The translations under genes were made by a program, and so were the position numbers. This document shows positions 1-9,783 of a stretch of 64,000 nucleotides of DNA, one piece after another. A model generated the notes under the pieces. The model saw nothing but the letters and a program-made list of their open reading frames with translations. It was not told the DNA's origin and ran no database searches. Each line of letters begins with the position of its first letter. Positions within the stretch are counted from its first letter, which is position 1. Where the stretch lies: assembly GCA_018287875.1 (NCBI GenBank), contig JAGVVL010000018.1, positions 1,790,501-1,854,500 of the forward strand, read 5' to 3'. Source of the stretch: Nigrospora sphaerica (Eukaryota; Ascomycota; Sordariomycetes; Amphisphaeriales; Apiosporaceae).

Positions 1-1420
1 CGTAGTCTCTCGTTCGTCTCCGGCCGATAAGGCCTGTGTTCCTGGTGCTCGGGATCCGCAGCATCTCCGTCTCGACCTCCCAGCCACACTCAGCAGCGAT
101 GCCCGAAACCCAGGCAACAAGTGACGAATACGCCGAGGGCGACTTGTTCTGCTGTTTGGGAGCCGGCGCCCTGTATCTCGCCCCGGTCAGGTCGTGGCTG
201 CAGCACGGGATCATGATGAAAGGACACTCGGAGATGGTTGCCAGTATGGGCGTCCAGGGCGTCAGTTCGTCGGCGTGGTTCGAGATGACAAAAGTACCCC
301 GGGGGAAAAGACCATCATGCACGAGCTCGTCCGTACTCTCATTTCCAGTAGCAATATCGCCTGCCCAAGCGGTCACCTCCTCTTTTGGTGCTATGATGGA
401 TGGCAGGAGGACGTGTTGTCTGAGACAAGAAGATTGCATGCTGGGGTTTGGGGCCGAGTCAGCAGTGGCACAGTAATGCTCCCAGGACTTCCGTTTCCTG
501 GCATCGAAACCCCATCCCTGGTAGCCTTCTTGAAGCAGGATATAGACCAGAAGTCCGTTCCCACAGCCAATGTCCACAAAGCCCGGGAAGGGTTGATCGC
601 GGTACATTTGCGCCCAAAGTTCGATGAGGAACGCAGCAATGCCAAGGTCCTCGAATACGTGCTTAGCAGGGTCAGTGACTTCGGCCCATGTCTCGATCAA
701 CTTGCGGGCATATTTCTCCTTCAGCCTCGCGTACGTAGTCTGCATCGTGGCTTGGGGGACCACTACGTCGTGGTTTACTCGCTTGACATAGCCGGCTACA
801 GAGCCCTGGCCGTGTTTATGGAGGGTGGAGAGAAGATGCAGAGCAGTCCTCGCCAACTTTGGTGAGCGTTCCAGCTCGGTTTCAAAGAAATGGTAATGAA
901 TGGAAACAGTACCACAGCTGTCGCCGGCGTCCCATTCGTGGAGAAAAGCAAGGCCAGCCACGCTGGGGTGGTAGAAGGGCATCTCGGCCGGGTCGGAGAC
1001 ATGGGGGACATACACGACCATGGACCGCGTCGTTCCATCCGGCCGGCCCTGGCGGTAGAACAAGCACGACTGGGAGAGAGGCTGGTCCCGTTGCGTGTTC
1101 CGCGGAATCAACCTCCGCACAAGGGCCCTCTCCAGCTCCAGATCCCTGAAATGGGCAAGGCGCAGCCGGGCATCAGAATCGGGATCGGGATCGGGCGAGG
1201 TGCTGCCCCCGTCGGCACCGCCACGCTCGTGCAGGATGTCCGCCCGAAACAGCCACGACGAGTTGATGTTCGGGTTGCGGACAAGGTTCATCATCACGTT
1301 GAAGAACAGGGCCGGGCCGAAGGAGCACTCCTTTCGGTAGAGCGGCGTCCACATCGCCCCGGAGAGGTCCTCGATCACGGGCGGAGCACCGGCGCTGTAT
1401 TCTGTCGGCTCAAACCCCAT
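1..1420 (-). CDS. TRM44: tRNA (uracil-O(2)-)-methyltransferase TRM44, 3' end outside window
   Basis: One uninterrupted frame reads from the ATG at 1420 to the left edge (473 codons), so the C-terminus is missing. Seen: an N-terminal block starting MGFEPTEYSAG, then the SAM-binding motif VDIGCGNGLLVYIL at about residues 282-295, followed by GYQGWGFDARKRKSW and, further on, ISNHADELTPWTP and IPCCSH. Known of the family: TRM44 makes 2'-O-methyluridine at position 44 of tRNA-Ser in the cytoplasm, and these motifs are its hallmarks. The start is the first ATG of the frame and fits the family N-terminus. It is divergent from the eIF1 gene across about 1.9 kb. No intron is visible in the part present. 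Confidence 0.93.
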   Translation of the reverse strand, partial: MGFEPTEYSAGAPPVIEDLSGAMWTPLYRKECSFGPALFFNVMMNLVRNPNINSSWLFRADILHERGGADGGSTSPDPDPDSDARLRLAHFRDLELERALVRRLIPRNTQRDQPLSQSCLFYRQGRPDGTTRSMVVYVPHVSDPAEMPFYHPSVAGLAFLHEWDAGDSCGTVSIHYHFFETELERSPKLARTALHLLSTLHKHGQGSVAGYVKRVNHDVVVPQATMQTTYARLKEKYARKLIETWAEVTDPAKHVFEDLGIAAFLIELWAQMYRDQPFPGFVDIGCGNGLLVYILLQEGYQGWGFDARKRKSWEHYCATADSAPNPSMQSSCLRQHVLLPSIIAPKEEVTAWAGDIATGNESTDELVHDGLFPRGTFVISNHADELTPWTPILATISECPFIMIPCCSHDLTGARYRAPAPKQQNKSPSAYSSLVAWVSGIAAECGWEVETEMLRIPSTRNTGLIGRRRTRDY

Positions 1421-3301
1421 CTTGACACTTGTGTGGCGGAGGCTCCTGTGTCGGGCGAGTTTTGAGGGCGCGAGTGGAGTGAAATCGAGTTTATGATTCC
1501 TAATCCCATTGACGAAGCAAGCTGGAAATGGCCTGCGGCAGATGACAGGCAGATGGTGTGTCACCCACGTTCGACTCGCCGGATTACGTCCTGTGCCGCG
1601 TTCTGCTTTTCGGCAGATACGGTGTGAGCTATAGGTGATGATGAGGCTTTGTTTCGTTCAGTTGTGGTCCCAAGGCATTTGAAGCGCTTGCAGCTTCTGC
1701 TGCGCGGCGAGCTTGGTGGGTGCCCATTGGGCGACTCGAGCGTGCTATTCGGCGTAAAGTTGCGTGTGCGCGAGTACCTAGGTACCTCTTCAAAACATAT
1801 GTACTTATTAGCTAACAGCCCCCTAAGCGATGGTGTGCGTAGAGGCGGGTTTATGAGGCCACTGCACGCAGTATACCAGGTGCTTCCGCAATCAGGGTAG
1901 ATAAGTACCAACGTAGAAGAAACAGCATCGTTACGACGGAGGCAACGAGTCGGTTGGTGCAGCCAGTCCACCGTCAACCAGTGTAGATATTGCTGGCGAC
2001 GGGCAACACACGAGTAACCAACATGTAGTGATGGGCCAGCCGGAAACAACCAACAACAAGACGGGCTTCCAAGTACCTCGGCCGTGGGCCCATACCCGAG
2101 CTCGCCGAGCAATACCTAAGAACAGGTTGTGTAAGGGTAAGTGTAAGTACCTACCTACCTATGTAGTAGTCGCACTTAAATGTAATGGATGACTCAGTCT
2201 GGGTTCGGTAACCTACCTACACCCAGACCGCGATAAGCACTCTCGTCGTCGAGGTCCGGGCACCCGCTATGACAACGTGACCGCCATCCCAATGTCTACC
2301 CAATATCTCGATACGCAAGCACCTACGCATGTATGAAGTACGTACACGCCGATTTCAGGCGGCGAGACCATCCCCTGAGATGGGACTTCGCGTTGCGGCT
2401 GAACGTTGGGCCCAGTCCGCCGCCCCCTTTACCCAGCAGGACGTGTTGGGCAAGTACAAGTACGATGACTTGACGAAAGGTATGGAAGGGGATGGGAGGC
2501 CGTGGGGTACCCCCTCTGAAGCGATGGGGCGAAGCAATGGCATTGTACTCGTTTGGTACCTCTCTGCTGTCGGCATACGCGCAGGGCCGTGCAGGTGTGC
2601 GCGAATCAATGAGCAATGAGCATAGAAAACGCAACCAGAGGAAGGAGGGATGACCCTTTAGTCTTTTGTTGCCACCAACAACCATCCCTAGGGCGTTGTA
2701 CCCAAGGTAAAGGGAATTTAGTAACGAAGTAAGTAAAGTACGTAAGTACTTAGGGAGTACTTGGTCAAGTACACAGTACGTGGAAATCTGCCTGTCTACC
2801 AGCTGGTGGTCAACCAATGGCGCCACAGCTCGCGCTGGGGGCTTGGGTGCTGCCACCTGTCGGCGGCCCCGAAGGAGGCCAGACTCGTCTCCAAGGTACC
2901 CAAAAGCAAGTACCCAGTCAGTCGACAGGGCGCTTGGACTCGTCCCGTCCGCCGCCCCCGTCGGACAATTGACTAAACTGCAACAGCCAGGGCTGGCAGC
3001 AACGATTTCATTCCCCGCCTCCCTCCCTCCCCCGGTCCATTTTTACCTTCCAGGACACAACATCCATCACCCAAGGCATCCCACATTCCGCAGCCATCCA
3101 TCTTGCCATCCATCGTTTTTCGTCCATAAGAATCCCCGAAACCGCCAACCGCGTTCTTCTTCGTCCTTCCCAAAACACCGCCCACCACCCAAACCCCCGA
3201 CCCCTCTGACCTAAACCTAGCGAGACGTCGTCGTCGGTCGCACCCCTCCGAGTCCCTCTATACAAACCCTTTCCCCCGGTCACCCAGGCAAACTCGAGTT
3301 T
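1421..3301. other. Intergenic, divergent promoter region TRM44/eIF1
   Basis: No convincing gene. It contains clusters of TAGGTACC and ACCTACCTAC type repeats (for example near 1778-1792, 2140-2165 and 2720-2765), which are common in Sordariomycete promoters, and a pyrimidine-rich stretch at about 3015-3290 just before the eIF1 start that looks like the 5' leader of a highly expressed gene. The longest open frame here (minus strand, 1561-2112) has no recognisable motif and biased composition. Confidence 0.6.
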
Positions 3302-4148
3302 ATGTCAATCGAAAATCTCAAGACTTACGGTACGTCGTCGATCCCCCGAGTCTCCGCCCCTCCTGCCGCTGCCCGACGACTTGCGAGACCACCCGCGATG
3401 CCCCCGGCACCCGTTAAACGGGCCCGGGCCTTGGGCTGGTCACCGCTTCCTTCGGCTTGCCAGCAGCCCGAGCCCCTGATCCGGACTTGGCCACATGCCC
3501 CCGTCCTCCAAATATACCGACGCAGAGTCAAGACGCTGACTGTCTTGCCACCCCGCAGACCCCTTCGCCGAAGCCGACGAGGATACCGGAGAATCCAAAC
3601 AGGCGCAGAATTACATTCATATTCGCATCCAGCGTACGTCTAGCTTCCTTCCCCATTTCGTCATCTGGCCGTCTCACGTGCGGCTTGTTCTGTCCCACGT
3701 GCCAGGCCCCCCCCCCCTCACTCGTCATTCCAACCCCACCATAGCTTGGATCGTTGGTGTATTCTCGCACCACGCCCGCCCCCGTCGCCGCACCTGCTGA
3801 CTCTCGCTTCCAATAGAGCGCAATGGACGTAAAACCCTGACTACGGTCCAGGGTCTGCCCAAGAAGTTCGACCAGAAGAAAATCTTGAAGGTCATCAAGA
3901 AGAAGTTTGGTAAGTTTGTCCACCGCCCCAGAATGACCCTCTGCGCGCGCAATGATGAAGGCTCGTGCTCCACAAAATGCTGACTCGTTGCCAACGTAGC
4001 CTGCAATGGCACCATCGTCAATGACACTGAGATGGGCGAGGTGATCCAGCTTCAGGGTGATCAGCGCAAGGACGTCCAGGAGTTCCTCATCGACAAGAAG
4101 GAGGGTCTGGAGCTTGATCCGAAGACCATCAAGGTCCACGGTTTCTAA
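3302..4148 (+). CDS. SUI1: Translation initiation factor eIF1 (SUI1), 4 exons
   Basis: Exons 3302-3329, 3559-3633, 3817-3909 and 4000-4148 join to 345 nt (114 aa). All junctions are GT-AG and frame is kept. The protein begins MSIENLKTYDPFAEAD and contains NGRKTLTTVQGLPKKFD, KKKFACNGTIV and LQGDQRKDVQEFL, the diagnostic SUI1-domain blocks. Known role: eIF1 binds the 40S subunit near the P site, helps scanning and enforces AUG selection. Length matches yeast and human eIF1 (108-113 aa). The N-terminal 9 codons sit alone in exon 1, and the second intron holds a run of 8 C. It is convergent with EOS1 downstream. Confidence 0.97.
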
Positions 4149-4894
4149 GCCCGCACTGCACATGCCCCGTTGTCTGCTCCGAAGTCGTCTTCCTTGGCGT
4201 GGCCATGCGGCGCCGCGCCTCACTGCCTGATGGTCGGGCAGTCGTCTCCCGCACTAGCCCTTGCTGGGCGGCGGGAACCTCTGGCTGGTCTCTCTCGTCC
4301 CTGGCAGATGGGGGGAAACGACGAGGACTTTGATTCGCGGAGTTGGCACGGATATAGGCATGATACCCCCTTGTTGCTATGACAGGAATACGTTCCGGAT
4401 TTGGTTTTTGAGATTCTGAGTGGGACGTTGCAAAGCTCCTTCGGAGGGTTCTGCTTGAGCGACGGCATTCGATACAAGGGCCCGCCACGGCTTGCGAGGC
4501 TCTCGTTTACGGTTCCGCAAGCATGCGGCTGTATAGGAATCATGAGACATTTCTGAGCCTTTGCTGAACCCCCTTATTTCCGCAAGTGAATGAAGTACCG
4601 CACAAGCGGAGCGAAGACCGAAGCCCCTGGGACCTGACTAACCCCCAATACAAGCCGGGCGAGATCGAGACGCTATCGGGGGTGGGTTCGGCGAGCATGT
4701 ATAGACGTCTGTTGGTGCGATACAGACCTAGCGGAGGCGAGGGCCAGGGCCAGTGATTCGCGTGTCCAGTTGACACTAAGGGCAAGGCGAGAATGGATAG
4801 ATGCTTATACATGTATAGTTTATGCCTCGCGGTACAGCGTAGAAACGGACATCTATTTACCTACGCAGCTCGTGGAGAGAGGGGCACGGTGCTG
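4149..4894. other. Intergenic, convergent 3' regions of eIF1 and EOS1
   Basis: About 750 bp shared by the 3' ends of two convergent genes. Small open frames exist on both strands but show no motif, no plausible splice partner and no similarity I recognise. Confidence 0.6.
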
Positions 4895-5997
4895 TTATAT
4901 CCCATCCTTCTCTCTTTGCACGTCCAGCACGTAGACGACGGCGCGGCCGCCGATTTCCGCGGCGCGCCGGGCAAGGTGAACGAGCGGCACGGTGGGGTGG
5001 TCGAGCTTGCTGGCGTGCTGGTGGACCAGCAGGGCGACCATGCTGATGAAGCTGGCGATGGAGAAGACGCTGATGCTCGCCGATGTTTCCTTGCGGATGT
5101 TGATCTTGCGCTGGGTGAAGTGGTAGCAGGCAGTCAGGGTGGTGGCGATGGCGACCCAGGCGGGCAGCAGCAGCGAGGGGTCGTCGGCGCCGCCCAGCAG
5201 GTGGACGGTCCAGCTCGAGACGTACGAGAAGATGCCGACCAGGGTCACGAGGCGGACGACGGTGGCGTGCGCTGTGTAGTTGAGCAGCCAGCGCGACATG
5301 AGGCAGTCGGTGAAGACGAAGGCAAGGTAGGCTGAGGCGCCGCACTGGAAGAAGGGGGTGAGCGAAGAGGGTCAGCCCACGTTTTCTTTCTGGGGGGTAG
5401 GGGGCGTGATCGCCACCTCTCCCTCTGCTGCCGGGGAGAGGCCGAGGGGCCAACCGGGGGGGGGAGGGGCTTCGCGCGCGCTCGACATACCCAGATGATG
5501 GACAGAGCCGTCTCGGTCAGGCGAAGGCGCTGGTCGACGCTGACCTGCCAGTCGGAGAAGTCGAGACCGAGGAGGCGCAGAACATCGCGGTCGTGGCGGA
5601 GGAAATCGCCAATGAGGAAGCGCAGGGCGAAGCGCAGGCCGAGCCACAGCGCGGGGGCGATGGAGACGAGGCGGCAGAGGGACAGGAACGGGTGCCAGAA
5701 GCGGGGGACGCCGAGGGCGACGGCGATGCGCGGCTGGAGAAAGGAAACGGCAACTACAGGGGCCGACGAGGACGAGGGCGCGGGGGCGGCGGGCGGCGGG
5801 TAGTGGTGGCCATTCGGGGCGTGGTGGTGGTGGTGGTTGCTGTTTTGCCGGGGGCGTGTACGGGCCAGGTCGGCCGGCTTCGTTGTGGTTATCGTCGCCG
5901 TCGTCGGCGGCAGCGGCGGCAGCGGCGGCGAAGGGGTGGCGACGGAGCGGCGACGGGCGCAAGACGACGGAGGGCCGGCCGACGCGGGGTTGGCCAT
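4895..5997 (-). CDS. EOS1: EOS1-like N-glycosylation/ER membrane protein, 2 exons
   Basis: Exon 1 5997-5491 and exon 2 5344-4895 join at a codon boundary (ATC ATC TGG, then TGC GGC), giving 318 aa. The first about 85 residues are Pro/Ser/His-rich low complexity. The conserved part starts at HPFLSLCRLVSIAPALW and contains about four hydrophobic segments, including LVTLVGIFSYVSSWTVHLL and ISVFSIASFISMVALLVHQ. This is the EOS1 family, an ER membrane protein linked in yeast to N-glycosylation and oxidative-stress tolerance; its biochemical activity is not established. The 146-nt intron has GTATGT and TTCCAG ends. The start is the first ATG of the frame; a shorter start is possible because the N-terminus is low complexity. 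Confidence 0.85.
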
Positions 5998-7857
5998 GAA
6001 TCAATCGGGGGGGGCCTTCGAGAGCGAGTGCTGCGCCAACACGCTCTCAATTGACAAGAGGGAGAGGAAAGGGAGGAGGGAACGGCGGGCGTGCGAAGGA
6101 GAGGGAGTTGGTGATGTGACGAGGGCGGGCGATTGGTCGATGAGAGGGGGGGTTTGGTTTCCTGGTCCCCAGGGTCCTGTTCCTGTCCTAGGCTGACCGT
6201 CTCGTCTTCTACGCTGTATTCCCGCTGCTGTTGCCCACACGGAGCAGGCGAGGAAGCAGTTCAAGCAGTGCGATTTACCTCCTCCCGAGAAAAGTAGCCG
6301 TAGGATGAGGGCGGGCAAAGGATAGTGGTGGCATTCCCTCTTGGGGAAGATAAGAGAGAGGTCACACTCGGTAGCGGCCCAGTCCTGAGCGGCTCACCGA
6401 CGTACGAATGGCGACGGGTTGCGATAGGCAACGCACACGGGACGGGAAATATGCTCGCCGGTTTCCCCCAGCTGGTTGCCGGGCGCAGGGACGGGACGGG
6501 CGAGGGCAAAAGGATTGGAAGGCAATTGGACTGGCACCAAGAGATATTGAATATGGCGATCTACGTTCACGGCCGACACTTCTTTCTGGGGGCGGCAGCA
6601 AGGATGGTGGTGCACACAGACGCAAATATATATACACACGCGCCCGCACATGCACATACATGTATATACCTTATATACTTATATATAAATGTATGAGCGC
6701 ACGTACGCAGGTACACACACAAACACATGCACTCGGCGGCCCTGCAGAGTGCGGAACTGCAAACGAGACAGGCCCTGGCCGAATGGGACCTCGAGCGGAC
6801 GAACTCTCTCTCTCTCTCTATCCCTATGTTTATCTATGGCTACCCTTCTATCTCTCTGCCGCGCAAGATTCAGAGCCCAGACGAGCCCGACGAAGGTTTA
6901 CCTGCTCGGACAAATACGGGACGCACGGCATGTACTTTCGACCCTTACGCCAAGTCCTTTCCGACTGCCCCCCGCATCCCTTGTGTGAGCGATAGAGGAA
7001 AAAAAAATAGGCCGAGTGGCGTTGCTGGCAGCTGGATGGCCGGCCAGCGGGGTAGGCAATAGTGCCCATCTGATGTATGTGCGTGGGTTTTTCCAGGCGG
7101 GCGCTACCGCTTATAGCTTTTGTCCCCAAATGGACGTGTAGTAAGGCTTGGAATGCGGCCGCGGATCGGAAAAAAAATGGTCGTCAGACGGCTCGTTCTA
7201 GCTTTCGGCTTGGCCGGTTGGGGCCCGCGCCGAGTTTGAGCACGTATCACGAACTCTGGGGTGTCAAACTCACACGGGGTCGAGGGTATAGCTCGTGGCC
7301 TGTACCGTTCACACGGACTGGCGTACCCCTTTCGTCCCAACTGACCTCTCTCCGCCCGGGTCCCAATATCGGCAGGTACGGATTCAGGCATTTCCACGGT
7401 GAGGTCATTCCGTCGCTGGCTAGCCCGAAGCGATCCTCGAGAGGCCCCTTGGTCGCGCCTAGCGAGGTTCGTATGTGGGGGGAAGGGCAAGGGTAGTTTC
7501 GACGCCCGGTTCATCGCCCATTCCATATCCACTGAGCCACTCAATTGGGAGGGCGTTGCTCTGGATTCCCATGTATGGAAACTCCACGGGGCTGGATTGC
7601 TGTACGCGGTTCCCTGGCCGTTCATTGGCCGCCTCGTCGCCCGGGCCCCGCGCCTGTCCCGCGGGGCCTCAGCCTTGGGGAAATTTTGCCGGAGCGGCTT
7701 CTGCTTCGCACTGGAGCAAAGGCATATCCATGCACCGAATGGCCTCGTGTGCGTAAAGAGTCGAGCCGAGGCGAGTCGACCCAGAACGCACGCGCCGACA
7801 GCCCGCCCGGACTCGGCCCTTGTTCTGCTCTTCCTGCCACACCCTCCCTCCGTCATC
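5998..7857. other. Intergenic, divergent promoter region EOS1/MBA1
   Basis: No supported gene. It holds a short CT microsatellite near 6807-6821 and an AT-rich patch with TATATA repeats near 6625-6695. A 311-codon minus-strand frame (7104-8039) overlaps the start of the MBA1 gene and has arginine-rich shadow composition, so it was not called. A long open frame upstream of the MBA1 ATG lacks conserved sequence. Confidence 0.6.
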
Positions 7858-8817
7858 ATGGCTGCCCGCCAGGTCGCCCGTGCCGTGCAGCAGCAGCCGT
7901 GGCGGCCGGCCTCGACCTGCCGTCTCCCCGCCTCGCCTGCCCTCGCCATGCTCGCCGCCCTGCGCCCGTCCGCATCCGGCCCCGGCCCTGCCCTCGCCCG
8001 CCGCGGCTTCCAGACCCTGGGGTCGCCGCTGGCGGCCAAGAAGCGCGAGTACGTCGGCTACGCGCGCAACAAGCGCCAGTCACCCGAGGTCGACAAGAGC
8101 ACGCTCCAGACGTCGACCAACAACATCTCGGTCCTGCTGCCAGACACCATGGTCAAGCCGCCCGTCTGGAAGTACCCGCGGTCGCCCGTCAAGTTCGCGC
8201 AGATGGCCTGGCACTGTCTCCGCCACAGCGCCACCAGCTGGATGACGCTCGTCTTCTACAAGATCTCCTCCAAGCCGTCCTTCCTGGGCCGTGCCAAGTT
8301 CCAGATCCGGCGCGGCGCCCTCGTACCCACGGTCAAGGCGCTGCACCTCGAGCTCAACGACGCGCTGGCGCGCGGTTCCAAGGACGAGCTGCGGCGCATC
8401 TGCACCAACGAGTTCTACGCCAAGCTCGCCGCCATCATCGACGCGCGCCCGCGCGGCTACCGCGCCGAGTGGGAGCTCGTCCGCTACAAGCGCCCCTGGG
8501 CGTACCCGCGCCTCGCCGAGCACAAGATAGGCGTCCTGCCCCTCCAGCCCCGCGGCCAGCGCGCCATCCGCCAGGCCGTCGTGAGCCTCGCCAGCGAGCA
8601 GCGCGTGACGCGCTACGACGCCGCCGGCGCCGTTGTCGCCCAGCAGGCCCGCGATGTCGTCGAGCACCTCGTCCTCACCTGCGACGTCGACGAGAAGACG
8701 TACGAGTGCTCCCCCTGGAAGATCTGGGGCACCCTGCCCGAGACCACCCTCGAGGCCTACGTCGAGGCCCGCGCCGCCGAGGACTGGATGATGAAGAACA
8801 AACCCCCGGGTGTTTGA
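7858..8817 (+). CDS. MBA1: Mitochondrial MBA1 / mL45-like protein (Tim44-like fold)
   Basis: Single exon, 319 aa. The N-terminus, MAARQVARAVQQQPWRP onward to about residue 50, is rich in Arg/Ala/Ser with no acids, a typical mitochondrial presequence. The body carries the Tim44/mL45-like domain: VKPPVWKYPRSPVKFAQMAW, RICTNEFYAKLAAIIDARP, VVSLASEQRVTRYD and SPWKIWGTLPETTLEAY. Known role: MBA1/mL45 docks the mitoribosome exit tunnel to the inner membrane for co-translational insertion. The frame is open further upstream to 7399, but this ATG starts the presequence-like region and follows a pyrimidine-rich leader. It is convergent with the symporter gene. Confidence 0.82.
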   Translation: MAARQVARAVQQQPWRPASTCRLPASPALAMLAALRPSASGPGPALARRGFQTLGSPLAAKKREYVGYARNKRQSPEVDKSTLQTSTNNISVLLPDTMVKPPVWKYPRSPVKFAQMAWHCLRHSATSWMTLVFYKISSKPSFLGRAKFQIRRGALVPTVKALHLELNDALARGSKDELRRICTNEFYAKLAAIIDARPRGYRAEWELVRYKRPWAYPRLAEHKIGVLPLQPRGQRAIRQAVVSLASEQRVTRYDAAGAVVAQQARDVVEHLVLTCDVDEKTYECSPWKIWGTLPETTLEAYVEARAAEDWMMKNKPPGV

Positions 8818-9783
8818 AACAAAGCAAGAAGGTTGGGGGGAGCAACAAGTGTACGAAATTCGAAAGAGAACGGAAAATAGAAAAAGCAGCCTGTACCATA
8901 TGTAGACTAGTCGACTCGGACCAAGGGACTTCCATATACATGAGAGGGACTGAGCGGGGGGGGGGGGGGGGGGGGGGGGAGGGCGCCACTGCTCGCGCTT
9001 CCGGGGCGCGTAGAGGAAGCAAAAAGATCTATAATTCGAAATCAGCCTCCACACCGAGTTCCATACGTCCCCATCCGGATGTCTGGTCGTCTGGGTCTTG
9101 GTCCGTCGGCAGGAATAGGGGTGCGTGAAACGCTCGAGCACATGGACCCCAGCCAACGTGCTTTGCCGGCTCAAGAAACACGTTGACGCGGCCCACGCGA
9201 GGATGCGCGCAGCCGCCATGGCACCTTGGGCGCCCATGGCTGGGTGGCGCTCTCGACGACAGCCCTGCCCGCTTCATGCTATCTCATCCATACCCGTGTG
9301 CTACGTGGGCCGCAGTCGACCTCTTCCCGTGACCGGCGACGGTGCTTATCCGTCGTCTTCACATTGGCCGGTCCACTCGAGCCTAAGAGTTGCCAGATCG
9401 GTGGGGAGCTTTTACAGACAAGGCCCGTATTTCCACACGTTTCGACGGAATCGCCGGTGGACTACTAGTAGGGACGTCAAGTGCTCACAAGAACAGGGGA
9501 CGTGTGTGCGTTGTAACGTCCAAGGTATTATGGAAACTGGTAGCGTAGGGTCCTAAGATTCCTCCCTTCCCCATACCTGTCTGATCTTCGACGAACCTCC
9601 TTCCCGCCGTCCCGCTGTCTGTGCGGTCGAGATCCCACCAATACTCTCGTCTTTCCCCGGGAGCGCCTAACTGGTATCGTATGTGCATTGTTAAGCAATG
9701 GCGCCGACACCAAGATTCGCTGATAAGACACCTCCCTCCTCCGCGCGCAACAGCCACCGTTTGAGCACGGGTCGTCCCACTTC
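8818..9783. other. Intergenic, convergent 3' regions, with a 24-G run
   Basis: No gene seen. An uninterrupted run of G at 8956-8979 lies in the 3' flank of MBA1. The rest has no motif I recognise. Confidence 0.6.
8956..8979 (+). repeat. Poly-G homopolymer, 24 nt
   Basis: Seen directly: 24 consecutive G 139 bp after the MBA1 stop codon. Its length is unstable in replication and unreliable in sequencing. It could form a G-quadruplex on the plus strand, but no function is shown. Confidence 0.9.

Noticed and set aside
1561..2112. 183-codon minus-strand frame
   Set aside because: Lies in the promoter region with TAGGTACC repeats; no conserved residues recognised.
7104..8039. 311-codon minus-strand open frame
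   Set aside because: Overlaps the MBA1 start in antisense, Arg/Ala/Pro-biased, no motif; typical GC-rich shadow frame.
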